From Owenia fusiformis (taxonomy: Eukaryota > Annelida > Polychaeta > Sabellida > Oweniidae), in the NCBI GenBank assembly GCA_903813345.2, contig CAIIXF020000001.1, positions 16,451,915 to 16,515,914 on the forward strand: DNA of 64,000 bases, read 5' to 3'. The notes beneath the pieces were generated by a model. The model ran no database searches, was not told the origin of the DNA, and was given only the letters and a program-made list of their open reading frames with translations. Below, one piece after another: positions 11,801-22,169 of this stretch. The translations under genes were made by a program, and so were the position numbers. How positions within the stretch are numbered: position 1 is the stretch's first letter; each line of letters begins with the position of its first letter.

Positions 11801-14800
11801 ATAGAAAAAACTTTATGCACTGTTTATAAGATTCACTGAGACAAGTGGGTCAATACTTCGTGTACTTTATGTGCTCTCACACAATTACCTTCCCTTGCAT
11901 AAAGTTGCTGTACAGTTATATGTAACTGAATATTGTATATTCATCACAAACAACATTAGCAAAATGATGGTTCGACGAAATGGACGGTTCGCTAAAACCA
12001 ATAAACCAGGCAATTCAGGCCAATTTGGAAAGAAACTAGATAGCGTGATAGCGAATGAGGATAGTAAGTGAAATATATTTTGCAAAGGTCAGCTTGTAAA
12101 CTACTGGGTAACCCTAAATGATGAGAAATATGTACAAAATATGTTTTGCATGATTTATTCATATCCCAATGATTTAACTCCTTCACTGCAAGGTATATAT
12201 ATACTAATTACGGGACATTTAGGAATTAAGTGACTAGACCAAAGCAAGCATGTTTGAGATTTTAATGATTTTAAATAAATTACCACTTCATTATTTGCTT
12301 TTAGACATTCAATCAGTTTTATTTGTCCAACAAACCATATTCACAATTGTTCAATCCAACGAAGATTAGGGGATACGCTAAAGAGACCCCTCCATTTGTC
12401 CGTCCATCCATCCTTCAACTAGACAACAGCAACACCAAAGTGTAGCAAATCCCATCGAACAGCCATGACTGGCAGTTTTTTTTACAAACAAAGTATACAG
12501 CAAAAATGGCAGCCATTTTTCAAAATGGCCACCTTCTACCAAAAGTGTCATTAGACAGTGTGCCAAGCTTATAGTATTCACGCATCAAATATGAACAAAA
12601 TCGCTCTACTATTTTTTGAGTTATAGTAAAATACGTTAAAATGACGGCCATTTTTCAAAATGGCTGCCTTCTACCAAAAGTGTCATTAGACAGTGTGCCA
12701 TGCTTATAGTATTCACATACCAAATATGAACAAAATCGCTCCACTACTTTTCGTGTTATAGTAAAATACGTTAAAATGGCCGCCTTCTACCAGAAGAGTC
12801 ATTAGACAGTGTGCCATGCTTATAATATTCATATACCAAATATGAACAAAATCGCTCGACTACTTTTCGAGTTACAGCAAAAATCGTAAAATAACGAGTA
12901 AAGGCCGCCATAGTTCAATTCTTTGAAGCAAATGATTCTAAAAGTACAACATATCTTTGAAAAAATATCATTTTGTTAAGTGAAATTGTAAAAAATATTT
13001 TGCAATGTGTGAAATTGAATTAAAGCACATGATTCAATGAATAGTGGATGCTTCAATTCACTTATGTCTTCTAGTCTAGGCTTTGAATTCGGACCACCCT
13101 CGTTCACAGTCTAGAATCAGGAAATATGTTAAATTTAATCATCTACAATCAATCTATTTTTACAGGTTTTTATGATTATTTCAGATTTTTCTATAGTTTG
13201 CGTAACCAGGACGGTGAATTTTCTTCATTTTTCATCAAACATTTCGTCTTACCAATATTTATTATATCTGTCAATTTTATCAAAATCGCGCCGCTACGTT
13301 TGAAAATAATTCAAATTATGTAGTTTTCCCATTGAGCTCCATTATAAAAATGGAATTTTCAAACTTAATATTTTAAAATTCTACGTGGTGAAAAGTTGCA
13401 TATTGAGTAGTTAGTTAATGTTATGGTGTTAAAAATTCAAAACAAAAAGGAATAAAGAAAAAATGCCACAGAGAAGTCTCAATAGAGTATCTTTAATGCT
13501 ATTCCAATAAACGCGGGCTGCTGGCTCGAATTTAATCCTATAATATATGTGATATTATGTTGTGTGGTTTGTGGTGAAGACTGTTTGATTAGGAAATAAT
13601 GTGCAATTTTGTGGAAAAATCACCTACTTAGCTTTCATTGTTCATTTTACCCTCATTCAAATCAAGATCGGCCAATATTTCAATTATTCTCAGTCGTACA
13701 TGGTTATTGTATATGGTACCAGAATGATTAGTTCTCATATACAAGCTTTCCTATTAATTACAACACTTACTTACCCTAGCACTATTATTTGAGTTGCTGT
13801 GAATGTAATCCCAATACTCTGTGATACAAACAGCACGGACACACATATAAATATTACAGAGCCATCTTTATTAGTGTTGATGCTGAGTGGAAGCACAAAC
13901 TTGCTAACCCGAACGTCTATCCCAACCCCTGCCGTGTTGAGAAATAGATAAGGTAGAGCCGCCATGCTTAAATATAAATGAACAACATTTTAATAACTTT
14001 AATTTCAATCACAAAGATTCGAAAGTCTTGACGAGCTATTTTTTAACTTACTTCTGATTAATATAATTAATCAAATATAGCTGATAGAGATCATATCTGG
14101 TTCCCTACCTGGATGCAGGAACACAACCTGCCAAGACCGAAGGGAAAACTGCAAACATGAACATGAACGGGTTCTTACGGCAAGCTATGAAGTATATTCC
14201 CGGGAGAACGATGAAGCTGTGGATGCAGAGACCAATGGTGGCGGTCAGGGAGAAATATCCAAGGGATCGGAATGCTGAATAAAGATCTGTTATCTTTAAT
14301 ACAGCATAGGCAACTAGACTACCAAGCCCTATGGGAGAGTACCTACATATTAAATCAATGAAACAATGAAACAATGAAATGTAGAATAATGCAGAATACA
14401 TGAAGAACTGAATACATAAATAAAACTTGTAATTAATGTTGTAAGATCACACGTTTTATTGGATTAATGCGAGTAACATCCGAAACCTACCATATAATTG
14501 CAGTCATCATTTTAAAGACGATGTCATTTACTCCACTGAAGAAGTTTAACACAGGCTTGGCGGAATCCCCCGTTGCACTTGCGGCAATTCCAAATACTAT
14601 ACTGAATATGATGATACCTAAATGATAAAAGATCACGTGATTTATCATCCGGAATAATATGGCCGAATCGCCTTTAATCGCAGATTGAACCAACTCACTT
14701 GATAAGTGTCAACTGTAAGGAAAAGTGAAAATATTTTCGAAATCCATCGTTTGTTCGTGTTACAAATGCAGCGTGGCCGACAATATTAAACGGTATTTTG

Positions 14801-17800
14801 ACTCCATTGATTAATAACATACAGGGTGTCCAATAAATAAGGTGAAAGATATTGTAACTTTCTTAATATTGCACCAATCTTGATGAAATTTTCAGAGTTG
14901 GTAGCCCAAACCTTTTTACCTTTATTCTGTGAATTTAAAGCGTCTTCTATTTGATTGGCCAGAGTTGTGGTTGCTATAGCAACCGAAACAACAAAAAGGC
15001 GGGGCAAGTTTGTTTACGTCACAACTTTCCAAAACATATTTATTCTTTCTGATAGCTTTATTCATACTCCCAGGTCTATTACTATCACAAGTACAATATA
15101 AAAACAGTCCTAAAGTCCAATTATTATGAAAATAAGCTATTCAACATAATGTCCATCTCTAGCTATACACTTCTTATGCCTATTCACCCACTCTCTAAAC
15201 ACACCTTCAAACCCATTCTTGCCCATTTCCTAAAGTCCTGCTGAGACATGTGATCTGAGTTCATCAGTGCTTCCAAATTTATTTCACGCTTGAGGTCTGC
15301 ATATAAGTAAAAGTCATTGGGTGCAAGGTCTGGGGAAAATGGAGGGTGTGCAAGTAGGGGTAGCCCCAGTGCCCTAATAGTTTCACTAGTGAGCATAGCT
15401 GTGTGTGAACTCAGATCACATGTCTCAGCAAGACTTCAGGAAATGGGTAAGAATGAGTTTGAAAGTGTGTTTAGAGAGTGGGTGGATAGGCATAAGAAGT
15501 GTAAAGCTAGAGATGGACATTATGTTGAATAGCTTATTTTTATAACAATGGGAGTTTAAGACTGTTTTTATATTGTATTTGTGATAGTAATAGACCTGGG
15601 AGTATGAATAAAGCTATCAGAAAGAATAAATATATTTTGGAAAGTTGTGACGTAAATAAACTTGCCCCGCCTTTTTGTTGTTTCGGTTGCTATAGCAACA
15701 ACAACTCTGGCCAATCAAATAGAAGACGCTTTAAATTCACAGAATAAAGGTAAATAGGTTTGGGCTACAAACTCTGAAAATTTCATCAAGATTGGTGCAA
15801 TATTAATAAAGTTACAATATCTTTCACCTTATTTATTGGACACCCTGTACATTGGCATTAGTATACATTATATTGGCTCATGATATTCACCCAATGCATT
15901 CATTCCATCCCGATAATCTCTCTCCTTTACGATCTCAGTTATGTTCAACGCACTGTTTATGATCACTTCTTTTCTCGACGTATGGATCTGAAAGTATTAC
16001 AATTTTACAATGACTGATAATGATCATTATGACAGATCCCACTTAGAAAAGTGAATTAATCAACAACATGTATCTGATTAGATTTAACATGTGTCTGATT
16101 AGATTTAATATTTTCCCATCGATCATGACACCACCAAAAAGCTGGTTAAATGACCAAACAGGCAAAACGTTTTTGACATGTTATAGATGACATGACATGA
16201 CTTTAAATAACTTATGACAAAAGAGATTTAGTTTTCCTATTTTAATATAGACGTTATAAATATTCTATCATGACACATTGAAAATCTTCATTATAGATTA
16301 TACTTACAGACTCCATGCATGCCTGAACTATATTCTCGGGTACCATATTTCTGAGTAAATCCGCAAATAAATCGGAGTAACTTATAATTGGCTCGCCAGT
16401 GTTGTAACCTGGTGGCGCATTTTGGTTGAATTTCTCCCCTGGTCGCATTACAAGTCCAAGAACAATTCCAATGATAATACCTATTGCTTGTGTTAAGCAT
16501 ATATAGCCAATAGTAACACCGCCAATCTTACCATTAGAACGGGGGTCCAGCGAGGAAACACCTAAAACATACATGTACCAAAGTACGTATAGGCATAGGC
16601 GGTATGAAAATATATCTACAGCGTTGAGATGGGATCCCTTCCCAACCCAGCTATAATTGTCTACAAACACCAACCAATAAACCTTTTCTGAGTTTCTAGT
16701 AAAAACCACCATGAAGAGAAACAACGTATTCGAACACAGATCTAGAAATATTACAACTGAAGACGCATGCGCAGCATCAGCGCATACACTAACAGATCGA
16801 TTCTTTTCTAATGACCTCAACATTCACCCAGAATGCCCAAAAACTAATCAGTTCTAAATGTTTGTACTTAAAAACATCCCTGAAAATTTTAGATTAACCC
16901 GTGAGACGGTCTGGCTGGAAACCTGTAGACAAGCCTCGAGAGACAAGATATTAGGACGAAACTCCTAAATTCAGCCGCCTTAAGATTTACGCAGAATGTC
17001 CATAAAACAAATAGCTCTAAGCCTTCACACATAACATCCCTGGAAATTTCAGATGGATCCCTCAGGTGGAAACGTATCGAAACATTGATATCATAGATTG
17101 AGTTGGCTTGATCGAGAAGAGGCGACTTGCTGGACCAGGCCCAGACCCAGACACAAGAAACGGAGACTAAATATTACACAAGCTTCAAAAACACGGATGG
17201 ACGAGTAAGGATACTTATATTGAACTATTATTTAAGTTGCAAAGAATTTAAAGATCTGGTGAAAATTAAATTGAAACTTCGAAATCGACATCAACACAGG
17301 AGGGATCAAACAGCACTCTCCGGTAAAATCCAACGATCTGGTAAAAATCGCACTCTCGGCTGACGAGATCTCGGTCACCCTTAGCTGACGTAACCTTATC
17401 TCAAGTTTCTTCAAAAACTGGGACAAACTTGAGATGTCAATTTGTGTGCAATCCACGAACAACCGCGGCATTATGTAAGTATTCTAAAAGACGCAGATGA
17501 TGTGAACACACATTTAGCAAGCTGAATATACTATCAAGAATAAGCTAGATCGATGGACTTACGAGATAGAGCCTTCGTTTGGAAATGATTTGCCAAACTA
17601 CACGATTTTTTACCCGATCGTGCGGATTTTACCGGAGAGTGCGGTTTTGTCCCTACCTGTGGCCAAGCAAAATCAAAACCACGTTTTAACAAGGGCAAAT
17701 CCCCTCGAATAACTAATCTTATTTAGCACCTTTATCTTGCTTCAAACAACACCTGCTGCCTTTGTCAAGATGCCCAATTCAAGGTTGGTACATTTGAATT

Positions 17801-18770
17801 GAGTTTCTCGCTACTTCAAAATTAGGAATTTTGCTCATGATTAAGTACATCCCTTAACTAATGATTGACTTAGGACAAAACCACACATTGTTTTATTTGG
17901 GAAAAGTATACAAAGTATCATCTCCATTCGGTTTTGTTTTGTGAAGATCGTATTATTTTAGCATAAAGAATCCTTTATCATTCTATATTGGAAATTTAAA
18001 AGCATAGGTGCATGTACTTACCTGTCTGATAATGCACCGAGGGCGGAGTTAGTAACTAAGTTAGTCAGCTGCCTGGTTACTGAGTTACTTACTCAGTAAA
18101 TAAGTATCAAAGTTAGCCAGGTAGTTAAAAAAAGTTAGCTACTAAGTGACGAAGTCAGTTATAAAAGCTAGTTATAAAGTTAAGTCAGTCAGCTATTACT
18201 ATTTTAGATACAAGGTTAGTGACTTAGTTGGTAACTAAGTTAGTTAAAAAGCTATTTAAAAAGCTACTTAATAACTTCTGAGGTAGCGTAGCTATTGACC
18301 CAAACAATTCTTTTAGACCTCTTTGAAAACCTAATTTTTGAAATCCCGAATGTCAATTAGAGTCAACGACAGGTCAACTATCAAAGAGATGACAAAGTGA
18401 CTCCTGGCAACGTTTAGATAATGTTCATTGATGTCATAACATGTTCCTTTGTATGATCCGAATTAAATAGAGAATAAAAAACTTTCGAAGGTCATTGAGG
18501 GCCAAAAGACCCTGTATGGGTACCTGTGATTAAGCTGGCAACGATCAGAGGAAGAATGATCATCTTCAGCATACGGATAAACAATTCCCCTGGCAATCCT
18601 ATCCACATAATAACGCCATCAGATGGATTCGCGGACCTCACTCCCAATCCAAGGAAAAAACCAATCACAATTCCACATAATGTCAATATAAGTAGCAAGT
18701 TTTGTTTTAATCCAGATGTCATCGATGCTTTGGTGCACAAGCATCCTCTGCCGCAGTTTTTCGGCTTCAT
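8865..18770 (-). CDS. SLC1-family (excitatory amino acid transporter-like) protein, 8 exons, 484 aa
   Basis: Exons in coding order: 18524-18770, 16308-16561, 15891-15987, 14491-14617, 14109-14342, 13775-13966, 9797-9934, 8865-9030. All introns are GT/AG and the sum is 1,455 nt in one frame. Family members carry glutamate/aspartate or neutral amino acids across the plasma membrane with Na+. Seen: TM1 and TM2 in exon 1 (LPGELFIRMLKMIILPLI, SLITG), DGMNALG in exon 3, WYSPIG at the exon 4/5 junction, HP1-like PASSMAALP (317-325), TM7 motif NKDGS (352-356), HP2-like SFGVAMVPSAS, and TM8 DRLRT (431-435) with NV. Odd: the usual NMDGT Met is Lys, the Glu four residues after its Thr is Ile (360), and the TM8 Na+-ligand Asp is His442. 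Arg434, typical for acidic substrates, is kept. A start codon with a short polar N-terminus fits the family. A poly(A) signal follows the stop. Confidence 0.88.
9695..9731. repeat. Short perfect hairpin
   Basis: GCATGGGCTTTCAA and TTGAAAGCCCATGC flank a 9-base loop. It lies in the SLC1 intron just downstream of exon 7. The arm sequence GCATGGGCTTTCA recurs near 45706. Confidence 0.6.
11964..12063 (+). CDS. Candidate first coding exon, basic N-terminus
   Basis: Tandem ATGs open a 33-codon frame (MMVRRNGRFAKTNKPG...) ending at a good donor, A|GTAAGTG. The RRNGRF start resembles openings of transposon-borne basic ORFs. It lies on the opposite strand inside the SLC1 intron between exons 6 and 7. 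No partner exon was found, so it may be chance or a mobile-element remnant. Confidence 0.2.
12490..12915. repeat. Tandem repeat, about three diverged copies
   Basis: Copies are marked by TCATTAGACAGTGTGCCA at about 12548, 12682 and 12799 (spacings about 134 and 117) and by ATGAACAAAATCGCTC. Each contains an AAAATGGCCGCC-type segment. It lies in the SLC1 intron between exons 6 and 7. Confidence 0.8.
15137..15396 (-). pseudogene. Mariner transposase C-terminal remnant (left arm)
   Basis: The frame reads HPPFSPDLAPNDFYLYADLK, the conserved region around the last catalytic Asp of mariner transposases. A frameshift follows and the C-terminus continues in another frame as FREWVNRHKKCIARDGHYVE before a stop at 15137-15139. 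The N-terminal DNA-binding part is absent. Confidence 0.8.
15412..15532 (+). pseudogene. Mariner transposase C-terminal remnant (right arm)
   Basis: The mirrored copy of the C-terminus, reading FREWVDRHKKCKARDGHYVE and stop. It matches the left-arm remnant in the opposite orientation and lacks the SPDLAP region. Confidence 0.75.
16825..17065. repeat. Diverged direct duplication in SLC1 intron 1
   Basis: CAGAATGCCCAAAAACTAAT...AACATCCCTGAAAATTT is echoed about 155 bp later as CAGAATGTCCATAAAACAAA...AACATCCCTGGAAATTT. No coding sense. Confidence 0.5.
17310..17650. repeat. Inverted repeat in SLC1 intron 1
   Basis: GCACTCTCCGGTAAAATCC near 17318 pairs with GGATTTTACCGGAGAGTGC near 17625, and similarity extends to about 45 bp per arm. 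The centre is about 280 bp. Probably a small non-autonomous transposon; no target duplication was identified. Confidence 0.55.
18030..18285. repeat. Simple degenerate AGTTAG/CTAACT-type repeat
   Basis: Many overlapping variants of GTTAG, AGTTA and TAACTAAGTTAGT in both orientations. It lies in the first SLC1 intron, about 240 bp downstream of exon 1. Confidence 0.6.
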
Positions 18771-19056
18771 AGTCTTAACTTACTACAGCTAGTGAGTAAA
18801 GTAGAATGTGTATACACTGTTAGTAGGAATTTTGAGCTATTTTTAAAAGACTATAAACAGAGACGGTGCATGATTTTCTGCCAAATTATATAGTATAACA
18901 ACGTGTGCGAACTCATTATGATAGATTATATGATGTAATCAAAGATAAATATGGCATATACACAATTTAGCATCTTCATTGAATATACACTTCAAGTTAT
19001 TGCAATTAAATAACATTTACTTTACAATTTGTCATCTCATTATCCACGTGTTTCAG

Positions 19057-19161
19057 GTGAGGATTAAGAACATGACATTCATGAAGCCATTATGCAGTTA
19101 TGAAGACATTGGGGAAATACATGACGACCGCCCTCCCCCACCAATCACCAATCCTAGATGA
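19057..19161 (+). CDS. Candidate terminal exon with Pro-rich tail
   Basis: A strong acceptor-like site (CACGTGTTTCAG) precedes an open frame with CSYEDIGEIHDD and RPPPPITNPR, then TGA. It looks like a cytoplasmic tail. No upstream exon on this strand was recognised; the region upstream is the antisense SLC1 gene. Confidence 0.15.
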   Translation: MRIKNMTFMKPLCSYEDIGEIHDDRPPPPITNPR

Positions 19162-20993
19162 CATACAATGCTGGACTTATTGAAGGAAGTTTGAATTAGC
19201 TCGGTATGTCTTACTACAACTTGCTTTATATAACTCAAAATTTGCCAATTTGATCCCTGGCATACAATCGAACAGCCAAATTCTTAAAAAATAGGCCTGA
19301 ATTCATCTAGAATTAGCAAAAACATTGACTTTCTGCACGTTGGTGACGATGCACCTTTTTAAAAGATCTAATATTTTAGAAGCGTATCAGTTCAAAAAAT
19401 CCTAGAAGACCTAACATATTTTACCACCTTGCGCCTATTCACTTAGCAATTCAATTGTAAACTTTCTCTTGCCGCATCCCACCCCTCCTCCTCCGTTCAT
19501 TCTATCCGATCACCGGATGTGTGACTCACTTTTGCTTAATGTTAAAAGCTTACAATGGTCACTTAATTTCATGTTTTATCAAAAAGTGTTGATTGAATCT
19601 GTCTAAAACTGTCGAAATTTCATACTATGGATTGACCATGTTAATATGCATATTGTTCTTAATCATCATGACATTTTAGTTGACGAATAAGCCAAGGTTT
19701 TAAAGAATTTTAATATTGCACCAATGGAGATTATTTGGCCCTCTCTTTTTAGAATAGTTGAAAAAATCAAGGAATTGAAGACTGACGGACGGCTTTTCTT
19801 TATCCCTTTCGAACTACGTTCGGTGGGATAATTACGCCAATATTTCGGCCAATGATTCCAAAATCCAATTATATATGTAATGGATGTCCATGTGACCTAG
19901 GATTGGATGTTGATGGGGGTACGGCCATTATAAAACACCCTCTACGTGGCGGGCACGTTCCGATATATTTTCTAGTACATTGTTTAGATTATTGGTGAAG
20001 TCAAACAGGTGTTGGAAAAATAGATAGAAATAGATAAAGTCTCTTCACAGTATGATGCAAGTGAAATACTGGACTTCGCATACTTTCTGCATATACACTG
20101 ATTGACATAGCCATATGCATTGCGATGAATCTAAAAGCACTATTGAAAATGGTATTCAGCACGTCATTTAATTAAAACTTGATGAGAAATATTCCCCTAT
20201 AAATATTCCAGAGTGTACTATACGAGGGTTGTCCTCTAACTTTATCAATATTTGATATTTTTCCATGAAATTTTCATGATCCTTTGACATATTTTGATTA
20301 TTCTACAAAGTTCCATATCAATCGATATACTATATTGATGTTATACTAAAATCAAGTTGGTGAGTCTGGGTAGGGCAGGTTTTTTGTCACGTCGAAAGAA
20401 ATAAAAAATTGAAAATATGAAATAATTAATCAACTAATATCATTTTGTTTTGCTTTAATAAGACCGCTCAAAAATAAATTTCACTAGGAGCATATCTTAG
20501 ATTTAATTGATGTATTATTGCACAGTCCGCTTTCATGTTTCCTTGAAATACTGGCCTAAGTAATTTGACACTGTATTTTTTAAAGTCATTGTTAAAAGTA
20601 TCTTTTGCCATCTCATAAGTGTAGTTCTATATCCTGTGAAATATAAATAGAATAACACTTAAAAGATATTCATGATTAGAAAACTGATACCTGCCCCGCC
20701 CATCCCTTCTCACACGTTGCTGTAGCAACCATTTCCAGGTTTAAAATAAACCTATATGATGCTGAAACTTAAGGATACAATAATTAACACTTCAATTACA
20801 ATACACACAAAATTTTACCTGAATTGAAGAATATTCAAGAAAGTTAGAGCATATAGTGCTTTTCTTCTGGGACAACCCTACATTATACATTATGGCGCTA
20901 TTGATTCTGTTTTATCTACATCAATTGTTGGAGAAAATGACTGTTTCTAAACTACAGGTCTTGTTTCATGATTCAGTCATTTTCATGATTTTG
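19162..20993. other. Intergenic stretch upstream of SLC1
   Basis: AT-rich, no recognised gene. It lies between the SLC1 start and the transposon copy at 21003 and probably contains SLC1 regulatory DNA. Confidence 0.45.
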
Positions 20994-21002
20994 TGGTTGT
21001 AT

Positions 21003-21840
21003 TAGCCTTGCCCAAGTCGGTCTCTTTTACTTATCTTGATTTCCATTATGACTGCCTTGTACCCAAGAGAAAGCCACGTGCTTTACCGACCCAATGTTTA
21101 TGTCGGTAAAATTTGACCAATCAACGATAGCCCTGACGCGTTAGCTCATTATTATGCACGGTCAAAAACAAGTACACTTTTCACCAGGACTTTTCACGAA
21201 CAAATCTAGCATGAATTCATCATGAAAATACAAATATTTTATCAGATAAATATCAATCAGAGTTAAGTGGATGCTGGAGCATCGATCAGACACCCGGAGG
21301 TGAGAAGATTTCAACAAGAAATGTTGAAACGATCGCTGAATTCAAATGATCGAACATCTAGGCTGAGATTCAATCACTGAATCCGAGATCGACAACTACA
21401 TGGCCGGACTAAACTGTCTAAAGGTCTTCGTGCATTTTCATCGCTAATTCAGTTTTAAATCAACATTGAATCGCATGATTTAATTTATATTAATGACTGC
21501 TTACATTACAATGTACATTTAATTACATATTAATAAATTGTAACTCAAGAAACACTCGATCAGATCATTGAATTTCAAGTCGTAGACGGGTAATTTGCCT
21601 TGTTTATGCAGGTCAACCTGATAACGTTTGATTGGTCAATCGGCCTGAAGTCACACGTCGTGTCGATGCGATCTTGTCAATCAATAAGGTTTCGCGATAC
21701 CCCTGACAGCGTAGGTATTATGGAAATCTCGAAACCGCTGAATAACTTAGCATAATATCAGCGGAGATTTATTGGATTGTACAAGGCGGTAATAATTCAA
21801 GATCAGATAAGTAAAAAAAATACCGACTTGGGCAAGGCTA
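21003..21840 (-). mobile_element. TIR transposon copy 2 with 9-bp target duplication
   Basis: An 838-bp element of the same family in the opposite internal orientation to copy 1. Ends are TAGCCTTGCCCAAGTCGGT and its exact inverse; flanks are perfect 9-bp repeats TGGTTGTAT (20994-21002 and 21841-21849). It keeps about 300 bp deleted from copy 1 and lacks the nested insertion, so it preserves the empty site (around 21111/21112). No ORF. Confidence 0.85.
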
Positions 21841-22089
21841 TGGTTGTATCATTTCCTATTGATTTTTCTCGTGACAAAAAGTTCGGATTATAATTAGAAC
21901 ATTGGATTTCAAATAAAGCATTTAGAACTCTAAGCCCAGACTCTGTTTTTCATCTTCAGCACCCGTTTTGCACCCAAACCTTAAAGTAGTTGTATTTGTA
22001 TTTTCTAGAAGATGTCCAACCTGTTCTTGTTTTATAATATGTCATTGAATAACAACCAATAAATTACAATTGTCTTCAGCTGAATGTTT

Positions 22090-22095
22090 TTTATT
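22090..22095 (-). terminator. Poly(A) signal AATAAA for the FG-GAP gene
   Basis: AATAAA on the minus strand about 75 nt downstream of the stop codon at 22170-22172. Confidence 0.45.
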
Positions 22096-22169
22096 AGCAT
22101 GCACTTCTACCATTCTGATAATACAATAAATAAATAAATAAATAGTTTCTGGCTTTGTTTTAACCAAGT

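Larger units (their letters stand above)
14822..15847. mobile_element. Mariner-type element, rearranged into a fold-back
   Basis: Ends are CAGGGTGTCCAATAAATAA and its inverse, flanked by TA on both sides, as expected for Tc1/mariner. The left 440 bp or so is mirrored on the right, so both ends carry the same 3' part of the transposase region and the element is an imperfect palindrome with a unique centre at about 15266-15407. It lies in SLC1 intron 3. Confidence 0.85.

Noticed and set aside
16254-16823. A 189-residue frame as one long exon
   Set aside because: Only 16308-16561 is transporter sequence; upstream residues belong to the intron before a clear TTTTAG acceptor, and the last residues run past a GTAAGTAT donor.
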